64,000 nucleotides of DNA from Pseudomonas arsenicoxydans (GCF_006438915.1 NZ_RCZE01000008.1:1-64000), one strand, 5' to 3'. Shown: positions 17,809 to 25,646, counted from the stretch's first letter. Made by a program: numbers and translations. The notes: generated by a model not told the origin, from the letters alone.

Positions 17809-18450
17809 TCAACCGGCGCAGCGAACTTCACCTACAGGACCTCGAAGGACCCCATAGATCTCGGATACCACCTGCATCGTTGCCTCTTTGATCGTTCCTT
17901 CATTACGGCATAAAACCCAGCCGTGATCTGCAATCGCTTGCTCGAACGCCTCGGTACACGCGACATGTTCTTCCAGCTTATGGATCACCGTACTGCTCAG
18001 CCCACGCCGTCGTGCCGCCGCCCTTGCCCATGAAATTTCAGGGTGGGTGACCACCCCGACATGCAGGTCTGGCACTTGCACGTTTCGGTCAATGTTCAAC
18101 TGCAGAATCTCTGCAAACGGGACTATCCGGCGAAACGCGGCATCAGACGGGTACCAGCGATCGATCAGGATAATGCTGTCTGGTGGCTGCTTGGCCAGCA
18201 CATGCCGGGAAATCCAGGTACGGCTATCAGCCAGGCGCTCACAAACCTCCCACTCCAACTCCCGGCCGGGATTTCTGACGAGTTTGTTAACGAGGGTCAT
18301 TGTTTCACCCCGCCAGGGATCGCTTTTTTGTTCGGAAAGTCGGATCACCTTTTTGTTGTCTGCCCTCAGAGCTTTCGTAACGGCTTCCAACAGTGTGGTT
18401 TTTCCGGCTCCCTTGGGGCCATCCAGAGAAACAAACAGCGGACGATTCAT
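17809..18450 (-). CDS. Thymidylate-kinase-like P-loop nucleoside/nucleotide kinase
   Basis: 213 residues. The start MNRPLFVSLDGPKGAGKTTL has a Walker A loop (GPKGAGKTT, residues 11-19). IILIDRWYPSDAAFRRIVPF holds the DR-Y motif of the dTMP kinase/deoxynucleoside kinase fold, and an Arg-rich lid (ARAAARRRGLSS) follows. Function is probably phosphorylation of a small (deoxy)nucleotide, or similar. It is not the housekeeping tmk, which lies in another context in Pseudomonas. The stop codon (TGA read from 17811) falls inside ATCTACGGCTATCTCAA, a 17-base string also found in the IS1182 remnant, so the last few residues (VRCAG) may have been replaced by an old insertion event. It stands alone in its operon. 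Confidence 0.72.
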   Translation of the reverse strand: MNRPLFVSLDGPKGAGKTTLLEAVTKALRADNKKVIRLSEQKSDPWRGETMTLVNKLVRNPGRELEWEVCERLADSRTWISRHVLAKQPPDSIILIDRWYPSDAAFRRIVPFAEILQLNIDRNVQVPDLHVGVVTHPEISWARAAARRRGLSSTVIHKLEEHVACTEAFEQAIADHGWVLCRNEGTIKEATMQVVSEIYGVLRGPVGEVRCAG

Positions 18451-18671
18451 TCTTCAAATATCGATTGATGTACGGTTTTTTTGCCCGGATCGTGCGCTAA
18501 AACCGCTTGCCGCGACTACACGAATCGAGTGGAGGGCCCTTATGAACAGGCGTTGATGAACACTCTAACTGAGTTTTGAGTATCCGCAGACAAACGTATC
18601 GAGATGAAATGATCCATGCGCCTGAGCGAACTATTCTTTATCCGTGGACACTCTGAAAAGGAGACGCCAGC

Positions 18672-19250
18672 ATGACCACTTTGAAACTTCACCCTGCACT
18701 GGACAATGGTATTCAACCCGCCGCCGCGAATTTCACCGGTGGCACCCTGCAATGCCTGTGTGCGACCGACAAGGTCGAGGTGAGAATTGACGCACAAACG
18801 CTGCATAATCATGCGTGCGGCTGCAGCAAATGCTGGAAACCGCAAGGCGCGACATTCGCCGTCATCGCCGTGGTACCACGGGACAAGGTCAGCGTCACGG
18901 CTCACGGCGAAAAACTGACCATTGTCGACGACACCGCGACCATTCAGCGCCACGCCTGCAAGCAGTGTCATGCCCATCTCTTCGGGCGCATCGAGAACGA
19001 GGACCACGCGTTTTATGGCCTGGACTTCGTTCACACCGAGCTCTCTGCGCAACGCGGATGGGCTGCCCCGGGCTTCGCCGCGTTCGTGTCCTCCATCATC
19101 GAAACCGGCACACCGCCAGGGCAAATGAAAGCGATCCGTGAGCGCCTGCGTTCGATTGGCCTGGAACCCTATGACTGCCTCTCGCCGGACTTGATGGACG
19201 CCATGGCGACACATGTCGCGAGACAGAAAGGCCTGCTCCCCGCCACCTGA
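18672..19250 (+). CDS. gfa: S-(hydroxymethyl)glutathione synthase
   Basis: 192 residues, the usual length for the family. The protein speeds the joining of formaldehyde and glutathione, the first step of glutathione-dependent formaldehyde removal. Zinc-binding cysteines of the Mss4-like GFA fold are visible: LQCLCATDKVEV, HACGCSKCWKPQGA and HACKQCHAHLFGRI. The segment HAFYGLDFVHTELS is nearly invariant among Gfa proteins. A ribosome-binding site (GAAAAGGAGACGCC) stands before the ATG at 18672. The usual partner genes, glutathione-dependent formaldehyde dehydrogenase (frmA) and frmB, are not next to it in this window. Confidence 0.9.
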   Translation: MTTLKLHPALDNGIQPAAANFTGGTLQCLCATDKVEVRIDAQTLHNHACGCSKCWKPQGATFAVIAVVPRDKVSVTAHGEKLTIVDDTATIQRHACKQCHAHLFGRIENEDHAFYGLDFVHTELSAQRGWAAPGFAAFVSSIIETGTPPGQMKAIRERLRSIGLEPYDCLSPDLMDAMATHVARQKGLLPAT

Positions 19251-19319
19251 TTGATCGGCCGTCGCGGTTTTTGCAGACCGCGACCCCCTTTTGCCAGTAT
19301 TGCCCCACCCTTTCTCGGT

Positions 19320-19511
19320 CGAGTCGTGTCCTTGAACCTGACCGAGCAATTTGAACCTAGACTCCTGAGCATCGTGACACGTCGCAATGGTGCGCTGAGC
19401 AATCCTGCGCAGTGCTTCACCGATTGCCTGTTGCAGGTGATTCGGCACCATGCCCGTTCGGCGAAGAAGGAAGATCGGCAGCTGTTTGAGACGCTGCGGT
19501 TGTTGGTTTGA
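19320..19511 (+). pseudogene. Possible LysR regulator C-terminal remnant
   Basis: The frame ending at 19511 reads SLNLTEQFEPRLLSIVTRRN then GALSNPAQCFTDCLLQVI, which resembles the last strand and helix of LysR effector domains (typically P.RLSIVTRR...LSPAAQAFLDCL). The residues before this look random and no helix-turn-helix is present, so at most this is the tail of a lost gene. It could instead be a chance open frame. It follows gfa directly. Confidence 0.35.
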
Positions 19512-19644
19512 GGTGATGACGCGGATTTATTCAGCCCCGAGTGCAGATTCGAAAAAAGAACATCGCCCATACGATGCGTCTGGGTGGAACTTCCTTCGCT
19601 TGGGGTTATAGTCCCCTACGGAAAATGATCTGAGTGACGTCAAC

Positions 19645-20301
19645 ATGAAAACGCTCACGGCCCTTTTCACCTGCCTGCTCGCCGGCGTCAGCGCGGCGAC
19701 ATTCTCCTGCGCCAATGCCGCATCACCTCCGCGAACCTATAAAACCAGCTTCGACTGCACCGACGTCAGAGCCCCGGTAGAAAAACTCATCTGCCGCGAT
19801 CCGCAACTGGCGCAGATGGACATTGAACTGACGCGTCTCTATCGCCTCGCGCTCACGGACGAACGCTCCGTACCGCCTCCCGACAAGGTCATCATCGACC
19901 AGCAGTTCTGGATCGATGCCCGCAATCAGTGTGGCTCCGGGCCTGAGGCCAAGGCCTGCACGATCCGAAGTTATGCCCAGCGTGCCTACCAACTGCGTCA
20001 AGGCTCGGCCATTGTGCGAACCAAGGATCCAGACCGGCTGACCGAAGGCCCTCTAACGTTTCGTTGTGCCGGGTTTAACGGGCCGATTGCCGCGACTTTC
20101 TTTAATACGCAGCCCGGTGTCGTGTACCTGAAATGGGCGAACAGCTCGGTCACCCTCAGCCAGGTTCAAAGTTATTCAGGCACCCAATACACCGGCAAGG
20201 ATTACCAGGGGAGCTACAGCTTCCGTCAAAACGAAAACGGCGTGTTTTTCCAGAAACCTGGCTCTGGAGAGATGAGCTGTACGGCCGAGCCGGTCAGTTG
20301 A
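19645..20301 (+). CDS. Fused LprI-like/MliC-like periplasmic lysozyme inhibitor
   Basis: 218 residues. The N-terminus MKTLTALFTCLLAGVSAATF is a signal peptide ending near CANAAS. Residues 30-115 (FDCTDVRAPVEKLICRDPQL.. LAQMDIELTRLYRLAL.. WIDARNQCG.. CTIRSYAQRAYQL) are the four-cysteine LprI/DUF1311 domain. Residues 130-218 (LTFRCAGFNGPIAATFFNTQ.. VTLSQVQSYSGTQYTG.. GEMSCTAEP) match the MliC/C-type lysozyme inhibitor fold, with its Cys near each end and the central S-GxxY loop. Both halves belong to families linked to lysozyme inhibition in mycobacteria or Gram-negatives. A two-domain inhibitor of host or competitor lysozyme is a reasonable guess. No partner gene is near. Confidence 0.75.
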   Translation: MKTLTALFTCLLAGVSAATFSCANAASPPRTYKTSFDCTDVRAPVEKLICRDPQLAQMDIELTRLYRLALTDERSVPPPDKVIIDQQFWIDARNQCGSGPEAKACTIRSYAQRAYQLRQGSAIVRTKDPDRLTEGPLTFRCAGFNGPIAATFFNTQPGVVYLKWANSSVTLSQVQSYSGTQYTGKDYQGSYSFRQNENGVFFQKPGSGEMSCTAEPVS

Positions 20302-20408
20302 GGGCTCGGCCCCCCTCGCCGCCGGGGGGGTAATCGCTCCCCGATGTCCTCACGATGGTCCTCTGCGTTTTCACCCTGCTGCTTTTGGCAATCCAGAGGA
20401 GCATCACC

Positions 20409-20759
20409 ATGTTGTATGAGCGCATCGATACCGCCGTGATCAACGACGACCTGCCTTGGGTTCCCTTAACGCCCTATGACGACAATGTCGTCAAATACAT
20501 TAAGTGCGACCCCGTTCGCGGCGAGACCATCACCCTGCTCAAAGTCCCGGCCGGCACCACGCTGCTCAAGCACCATCACTCGGGCACGGTGATCGACGAA
20601 ATCATCACGCTGAACATCACCATGGGCGACCTGGTGTACTTCGACGAGAACAACAACGTCTGCGCCATTGAAAACCGGAAAACCGGCGTTGAGCGCTACC
20701 GTGCCTTCTGTGAAGCCAACGGTATCGAAGCCAAGGACATCACCCGTTTCTCGCTCTGA
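20409..20759 (+). CDS. Cupin of 2,4'-dihydroxyacetophenone dioxygenase family, core deleted in frame
   Basis: 116 residues from the ATG at 20409, after a GAGGAG ribosome-binding site. The first half, MLYERIDTAVINDDLPWVPL to GTTLLKHHHSGTVI, and the second half, EIITLNITMGDLVYFDE to ENRKTGVERYRAFCEANG, both match a cupin family annotated as 2,4'-dihydroxyacetophenone dioxygenase-like. In intact relatives about 45 residues lie between GTV and the ITLNI strand, with the W-Y-EHDW loop and the last metal-binding His. Here the two are joined directly with the frame kept. The protein would lack most of the cupin barrel and part of its metal site, so it is probably inactive, although the frame stays open. 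Confidence 0.65.
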   Translation: MLYERIDTAVINDDLPWVPLTPYDDNVVKYIKCDPVRGETITLLKVPAGTTLLKHHHSGTVIDEIITLNITMGDLVYFDENNNVCAIENRKTGVERYRAFCEANGIEAKDITRFSL

Positions 20760-20833
20760 GCCTGCCCTTGCGATCCTCTCGCCGTGACGGGATCGCAACA
20801 CATTGCATACCGAGTACAAGAGGCTGCGTAAAG

Positions 20834-21505
20834 ATGATCGTCTTATATCACTGCATGAGTGCGCGTTCGTTTCGACCGCTGTGGATGCTCGAAGAATTGC
20901 AGGTCGAGTATGAGCTGCGAATGCTGCCTTTCCCGCCGCGCGTGCATGCTCGGGAGTTTTTGGCGATCAACCCTCTGGGGACGGTCCCGGCGATGTTTGA
21001 CGATCAACTGCTCATGACCGAATCATCCGCCATGTGTGAGTACCTCGCCGTGCGGCACGGCGATGGCAGGCTGAAGGTCTCTGCCGAAGAACCCGACTTC
21101 GGGCTGTACCTGAACTGGCTGCACTTTGGTGAATCAACGCTCACGTTTCCCCAGACGCTGATCCTGCGCTACGACCGTTTTGAAACTCCACCGCGCCGTA
21201 TTCCGCAGGTAGCGCAAGACTACACGCGCTGGTTCCTTGGCAGGCTCAGGGCGATAGACATAGCCCTCGCCAGGCGCACCTACCTCTATCAGGAGCGATT
21301 TACGGCGGCAGACATTTCAGTGGGCTATGCCCTGATGCTGGGCGAGTTCATCGGTCTGGGTGAGCAGTTTCCGGAACGGGTTCAACAGTACTGGCACCGA
21401 TTGCAGCAGCGAGCCGGTTACGAGAAAGCGTTGGCTGCGCAGTACCGCGCGGCGAAGGATCAGGGCGTGCCTGAAACCCATTCACCACTGGTAGGCGCAG
21501 ATTGA
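20834..21505 (+). CDS. Glutathione S-transferase
   Basis: 223 residues from the ATG at 20834 (MIVLYHCMSARSFRPLWMLE); the longer frame from 20768 has no support. The thioredoxin-like N-terminal domain shows YHCMSARSFRPLWML (active region, with Cys or Ser near residues 7-9), NPLGTVPAMFDDQLLMTESS (the cis-Pro and the glutamate-serine that hold the glutathione gamma-glutamyl group) and MCEYLAV. The all-helical C-terminal domain follows, with the N-capping motif as FTAADISVGYALMLGE. It probably joins glutathione to, or removes it from, an organic electrophile. It lies 74 bp downstream of the deleted cupin gene on the same strand. Confidence 0.88.
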   Translation: MIVLYHCMSARSFRPLWMLEELQVEYELRMLPFPPRVHAREFLAINPLGTVPAMFDDQLLMTESSAMCEYLAVRHGDGRLKVSAEEPDFGLYLNWLHFGESTLTFPQTLILRYDRFETPPRRIPQVAQDYTRWFLGRLRAIDIALARRTYLYQERFTAADISVGYALMLGEFIGLGEQFPERVQQYWHRLQQRAGYEKALAAQYRAAKDQGVPETHSPLVGAD

Positions 21506-21575
21506 GCGCGATGGCCGCTGCCGCGCGATGACCAAAAAAAGCTCCACCACCACTACTCGCAAGCAGGTATCTGGA

Positions 21576-21746
21576 ATGAAAACAATAATAAAGATCTCCC
21601 GGATTTTATTGCTGGCCGCAATGCCCCTGCTCGTTGACATCATGAGTGTTTTCTTGAGAGCTCCGGGGCCGCTCGTTACCTCTGAATGTCAACTCAATCG
21701 CTATTCCTGTTTCAAGCCTGAAGTGAACCTTGCCTCATTGCATTGA
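21576..21746 (+). CDS. Possible small membrane-anchored peptide
   Basis: 56 residues: MKTIIKISRILLLAAMPLLV then DIMSVFLRAPGPLVTSECQL. The first 27 residues form one hydrophobic helix with basic ends. The ribosome-binding site is weak, and nothing in the sequence is recognisable. The second to fifth codons contain AAAACAATAATAAAG, which fits the A-rich motif bound by Hfq/Crc in Pseudomonas. Could be a real small gene or chance. Confidence 0.25.
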   Translation: MKTIIKISRILLLAAMPLLVDIMSVFLRAPGPLVTSECQLNRYSCFKPEVNLASLH

Positions 21747-21839
21747 CTGCATGACCTCGAACGGCAAGTCCTCTGGCACGCCTGTGGCAGGGGCATCTCC
21801 CCGCCAGCGCCCGTTAGCTTCAGGGTGCGCCTATCTGAT

Positions 21840-21913
21840 GTGTCGACAATACTGTTGATGCATCCCGCATAAATCATTATATTCCGCCTCGAGTACGACA
21901 TAGTGTCGACAAT
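21840..21913 (+). promoter_or_regulatory. acnB promoter flanked by two identical palindromic sites
   Basis: A sigma-70-like promoter, TTGATG (21855-21860), a spacer of 17 bases, then TATATT (21878-21883), lies between two copies of GTGTCGACAAT, at 21840-21850 and 21903-21913. The core TGTCGACA is a perfect palindrome, as for GntR-type or related dimeric repressors. One copy ends just ahead of the -35 box; the other falls shortly after the expected start point. This is a layout for repression, perhaps by looping. Which protein binds is not known from the sequence. Confidence 0.55.
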
Positions 21914-21982
21914 CAATGTCGTCAGCTAAATCTGAACAGCTGCAGCTTTTCGCCCAATACGCGGTATGACAGGAGAAACCCA

Positions 21983-24583
21983 GTGCTTGAGACCTACGTA
22001 CAACAATTACAAGCACGTGCCGAGCAAGGGCTTCCACCCTTGGCGCTGAATGCCGAACAAACGGCAGGCCTGGTTGAACTGCTGAAAAATCCTCCGGCTG
22101 GCGAAGAAGCTTTCCTCGTTGACCTGATCACCCATCGCGTTCCACCTGGCGTGGACGAGGCCGCCTACGTCAAGGCCGGCTTCCTGTCGGCCCTCGCCAA
22201 AGGCGAAGCCAAGTCCCCTCTGATCGACAAGAAGCGCGCGGTAGAACTGCTCGGCACCATGCAGGGCGGCTACAACATCTTGACGTTGGTCAACCTGTTG
22301 GACGACGCCGAACTGGCGCCAGTGGCGGCCAAAGAACTCAAGCACACCCTGCTGATGTTCGACGCTTTCCACGACGTCGCTGAACGCGCCAAAAACGGTA
22401 ACGTTCACGCACAAGGCGTGCTGCAATCCTGGGCTGACGGCGAGTGGTTCAAGATCCGCCCTGTGCTGGCCGACAAGATCAGCCTGCGCGTGTTCAAGGT
22501 CACCGGCGAAACCAACACCGACGACCTGTCCCCTGCCCCGGACGCCTGGTCCCGCCCGGACATCCCGCTGCACGCCCTGGCCATGCTGAAAATGGCTCGC
22601 GACGGCATCGTGCCGGACGCACAAGGCATCACCGGTCCGATGAAGCAGATCGAAGAGATGCGCGGCCAAGGCTTCCCGATCGCCTACGTCGGTGACGTGG
22701 TGGGTACCGGTTCATCGCGTAAATCGGCGACCAACTCGGTGCTGTGGTTCTTCGGTGACGACGTGCCTTTCGTGCCGAACAAACGCGCTGGCGGTTTCTG
22801 CTTCGGCAACAAAATCGCCCCGATTTTCTACAACACCATGGAAGATGCCGGCGCACTGCCCATCGAATTCGACGTGTCCAACATGCACATGGGCGACGTG
22901 ATCGACCTGTACCCGCATGCTGGCAAAGTCTGCAAGCACGGCACTGAAGAAGTCATCACCACCTTCGAAATGAAGACGCCGGTGCTGTTGGATGAAGTTC
23001 GTGCTGGCGGTCGTATCCCGTTGATCATTGGCCGTGGCCTGACTGAGAAGGCTCGTGCCGAGCTGGGTCTGGCGCCTTCGGATCTGTTCAAGAAACCTGA
23101 AGCGCCGGCTGAAAGCACCAAGGGTTTCACCCTGGCGCAGAAAATGGTCGGCAAGGCGTGCGGCGTAGCCGGTGTGCGTCCAGGCACCTACTGCGAGCCG
23201 AAAATGACCACCGTCGGCTCCCAGGACACCACCGGTCCGATGACCCGTGACGAACTGAAAGACCTGGCATGCCTGGGCTTCTCGACCGATCTGGTGATGC
23301 AGTCCTTCTGCCACACCGCCGCTTACCCCAAGCCTGTCGATGTCACGACTCACCACACCCTGCCGGATTTCATGCGCAATCGCGGCGGCGTGTCGCTCAA
23401 ACCGGGTGACGGCATCATCCACAGCTGGCTGAACCGCATGCTGTTGCCGGACACTGTCGGCACCGGTGGTGACTCCCACACCCGTTTCCCGATCGGTATT
23501 TCGTTCCCGGCGGGCTCCGGTCTGATCGCGTTCGCCGCGGCCACCGGCGTTATGCCGCTGGACATGCCCGAGTCGGTGCTGGTGCGTTTCAAAGGCAAGA
23601 TGCAACCGGGCATCACCCTGCGTGACCTGGTGCATTCGATCCCTTATTACGCGATCAAGGCCGGTCTGCTGACCGTAGAAAAGAAAGGCAAGATCAACGC
23701 TTTCTCCGGCCGCATCCTGGAAATCGAAGGCCTGGACAACCTGACCGTCGAGCAAGCGTTCGAACTGTCTGACGCTTCGGCTGAACGTTCCGCCGCCGGC
23801 TGCACCATCAAGCTTCCGGAAAAGGCCATTGCCGAGTACCTGACCTCGAACATCACCTTGCTGCGCTGGATGATCGGCGAAGGCTACGGCGATGCGCGCA
23901 CCCTGGAACGTCGTGCTCAAGCGATGGAAGCCTGGCTGGCCAACCCTGAGCTGCTGGTGGCTGACAAAGACGCCGAGTACGCCGAAATCATCGAGATCGA
24001 TCTGGCAGAGATCACTCAACCGATCCTGTGCGCACCGAACGACCCGGATGACGCCCGTCTGCTGTCAACCGCTGAAGGTCAGAAGATCGACGAAGTGTTC
24101 ATCGGTTCGTGCATGACCAACATCGGTCACTTCCGTGCGGCCGGCAAGTTGCTGGAGCAGGTCGACGGTCAGCTTCCAACCCGTCTATGGCTGTCGCCGC
24201 CGACCAAAATGGACGCTCACCAACTGACTGAAGAAGGCTACTACGGTATCTACAACAAGGCTGGCGCGCGCATGGAAATGCCGGGGTGCTCGCTGTGCAT
24301 GGGTAACCAGGCACGTGTAGAACCGAATTCGACTGTGGTGTCGACGTCGACCCGTAACTTCCCGAACCGTCTGGGTGACGGCGCGAACGTCTACCTGGCC
24401 TCGGCTGAGTTGGCGTCCGTGGCGTCCATCCTGGGTCGCCTGCCGACCGTCGAGGAGTACATGGAATACGCGGGCCAGATCGACAGCATGGCGGCCGATG
24501 TCTACCGCTACCTGTCCTTCGACCAGATCGCCGAGTTCCGTGAAGCTGCTGCGAACGCGAACATTCCAGTGGTTCAAGCGTAA
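21983..24583 (+). CDS. acnB: Bifunctional aconitate hydratase 2/2-methylisocitrate dehydratase
   Basis: 866 residues, the normal size for AcnB. It starts with GTG at 21983, placed correctly after AGGAGAAACCCA. AcnB turns citrate into isocitrate in the TCA cycle through cis-aconitate, and also works on 2-methylisocitrate. Order: the HEAT-like domain (LETYVQQLQARAEQGLPPLA to about 160), the swivelling domain (VTGETNTDDLSPAPDAWSRP, GDVVGTGSSRKSATNSVLWF), then the catalytic domains. Two of the three [4Fe-4S] cysteines are in CSLCMGNQ, and the third is probably in FIGSCMTNIGHFRA. SHTRFPIGISFPAGSG is part of the active site. It is monocistronic, ending in a strong terminator at 24599. The 5' region has the double palindrome described separately. 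Confidence 0.98.
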   Translation: MLETYVQQLQARAEQGLPPLALNAEQTAGLVELLKNPPAGEEAFLVDLITHRVPPGVDEAAYVKAGFLSALAKGEAKSPLIDKKRAVELLGTMQGGYNILTLVNLLDDAELAPVAAKELKHTLLMFDAFHDVAERAKNGNVHAQGVLQSWADGEWFKIRPVLADKISLRVFKVTGETNTDDLSPAPDAWSRPDIPLHALAMLKMARDGIVPDAQGITGPMKQIEEMRGQGFPIAYVGDVVGTGSSRKSATNSVLWFFGDDVPFVPNKRAGGFCFGNKIAPIFYNTMEDAGALPIEFDVSNMHMGDVIDLYPHAGKVCKHGTEEVITTFEMKTPVLLDEVRAGGRIPLIIGRGLTEKARAELGLAPSDLFKKPEAPAESTKGFTLAQKMVGKACGVAGVRPGTYCEPKMTTVGSQDTTGPMTRDELKDLACLGFSTDLVMQSFCHTAAYPKPVDVTTHHTLPDFMRNRGGVSLKPGDGIIHSWLNRMLLPDTVGTGGDSHTRFPIGISFPAGSGLIAFAAATGVMPLDMPESVLVRFKGKMQPGITLRDLVHSIPYYAIKAGLLTVEKKGKINAFSGRILEIEGLDNLTVEQAFELSDASAERSAAGCTIKLPEKAIAEYLTSNITLLRWMIGEGYGDARTLERRAQAMEAWLANPELLVADKDAEYAEIIEIDLAEITQPILCAPNDPDDARLLSTAEGQKIDEVFIGSCMTNIGHFRAAGKLLEQVDGQLPTRLWLSPPTKMDAHQLTEEGYYGIYNKAGARMEMPGCSLCMGNQARVEPNSTVVSTSTRNFPNRLGDGANVYLASAELASVASILGRLPTVEEYMEYAGQIDSMAADVYRYLSFDQIAEFREAAANANIPVVQA

Positions 24584-24598
24584 CGCTGCAACGCCATG

Positions 24599-24637
24599 AA
24601 AAACGCCGCCCATCGTCAGATGTGCGGCGTTTTTTTA
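24599..24637 (+). terminator. Intrinsic terminator of acnB
   Basis: AAACGCCGC (24601-24609) pairs with GCGGCGTTT (24624-24632), followed by a run of T residues; flanking AA/TT extend the stem. The loop has a small CATC/GATG pairing of its own. It is 15 bases behind the acnB stop. Confidence 0.92.
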
Positions 24638-24656
24638 TGGCGGAATGAAGAGCAAA

Positions 24657-24746
24657 TGTGGGAGCGGGCTTGCTCGCGAAGACGGTGTGTCAGTCGACAC
24701 TGATATGAACTGACTCACCGCTTTCGCGAGCAAGCCCGCTCCCACA
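24657..24746. repeat. REP pair (BIME-like) of the P. fluorescens type
   Basis: Two 24-base arms in opposite orientation, starting TGTGGGAGCGGGCTTGCTCG (24657-24680) and ending with its exact reverse complement (24723-24746), are separated by 42 bases. The same arms occur at 43485-43559. This is a common dispersed extragenic palindrome in Pseudomonas, placed here right after a terminator. Confidence 0.92.
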
Positions 24747-24853
24747 GGATTTTGTGGTGTGTTGGCAATCGGTGTTGTGCCACTCGTCAGCGCCTTCGCA
24801 CCTTCACCCGCCCGGATCTTCCAAGGTTTTATACCCCTTTCAGGAAGACCCGA

Positions 24854-25117
24854 ATGATGAACAGAACAATCACCGCCCTCACCCTCGCGAGCCTGTTGTC
24901 GACGGGTTCGTTTTTCGCCATGGCCGCCGAGAAGGCAGACGTTCCAGCCACTGCCATTCCCGGCGTCAACCAGGCCCAGGGCGCCGAATCCAATGAGCAG
25001 AAGGCCAACAAAAAGGGCGAGGAAGCCTCGGGCTCAAACTCCGGCGCCGATTCGCAATCCACCGAAAAAGACGCCGCCACATCGAGCGGCTCGAAGGGCG
25101 AAGAAAAAACTGAGTGA
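24854..25117 (+). CDS. Small exported, low-complexity Ser/Glu/Lys-rich protein
   Basis: 87 residues from the ATG at 24854, or 86 from the next codon, with AGGAAG six bases upstream. MMNRTITALTLASLLSTGSF ending AMAAEK is a signal peptide. The mature part (GAESNEQKANKKGEEASGSN and more) is short of hydrophobic residues and is probably unfolded in the periplasm. No domain is recognised. The next gene, 24 bp on, codes another small acidic protein, and the two are probably one transcript. Similar small exported proteins in Pseudomonas are often induced by osmotic or stationary-phase stress, but nothing here proves that. Confidence 0.65.
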   Translation: MMNRTITALTLASLLSTGSFFAMAAEKADVPATAIPGVNQAQGAESNEQKANKKGEEASGSNSGADSQSTEKDAATSSGSKGEEKTE

Positions 25118-25141
25118 ACGCAGTCAACGGAGGTACACCAC

Positions 25142-25366
25142 ATGCACAACGATGACGATGTGAATAAAGCATCCAACGCCCCTCCCACTGATGTTACGGG
25201 CAAGCCCGTCAACGTGGTCGAAAGAGATCTGCACGAGACATCAAGTGAAACCGAGGGCATCGATGAGGTCATTACGCCCTCTTCCACTCGCACCAAGGAG
25301 CAGGACGCTGAAAAGCTCGAGGACAAAATCGCCGAGATCGAACGCAAGGTGGCGGATGGTAATTAG
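25142..25366 (+). CDS. Small acidic hypothetical protein
   Basis: 74 residues, with a good GGAGG site 8 bases before the ATG. MHNDDDVNKASNAPPTDVTG, then KEQDAEKLEDKIAEIERKVA, which looks like a short amphipathic helix or coiled coil. It has no signal peptide or membrane segment, so it is likely cytoplasmic. It follows the exported small protein by 24 bp. I do not recognise the family. Confidence 0.6.
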   Translation: MHNDDDVNKASNAPPTDVTGKPVNVVERDLHETSSETEGIDEVITPSSTRTKEQDAEKLEDKIAEIERKVADGN

Positions 25367-25418
25367 CGACTGAGGGAAAGGGAGTTCGATGGCTGGCCTC
25401 CCTTCCCTATGTCTTTGA

Positions 25419-25646
25419 TCAGCGTCTGTCGTCAGATAGCGGAGTCGGTTCGTCCGCTTCGGGCATCTCCCTATCCGGGTCCTCCCAATCATCGGGACGC
25501 TGGTCGTCGGGGCTTGTCAGAGGATCGTATCGACCCGGATCGGCAGGGTTGGCCGTCGGGTCGTCGGTGCCTGGCTCCGGTCTTGACGGAACCGCGTTTT
25601 GCACCGGGTTCTGGTCTTGTTGCTGGAAAGTCGAATCGTCGGACAT
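25419..25646 (-). CDS. Small Pro/Asp-rich hypothetical protein
   Basis: 75 residues from the ATG at 25646, which has GAGGTGGG upstream. MSDDSTFQQQDQNPVQNAVP, then a chain of Asp, Pro, Glu and Arg (LTSPDDQRPDDWEDPDREMP). It is hydrophilic with no membrane segment and is most likely disordered. The function is unknown. It is convergent with the two small genes before it and lies 89 bp downstream of the zinc-ribbon-like gene on the same strand. Confidence 0.5.
   Translation of the reverse strand: MSDDSTFQQQDQNPVQNAVPSRPEPGTDDPTANPADPGRYDPLTSPDDQRPDDWEDPDREMPEADEPTPLSDDRR

Noticed and set aside
18540..19451. Minus-strand open frame over gfa
   Set aside because: Gfa on the plus strand has all Cys motifs and a ribosome-binding site; the opposite frame has no recognised sequence.
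22712..24019. Long minus-strand open frame (435 codons) inside acnB
   Set aside because: It lies wholly within the certain acnB coding region, has no family resemblance and is a by-product of GC-rich codon use.
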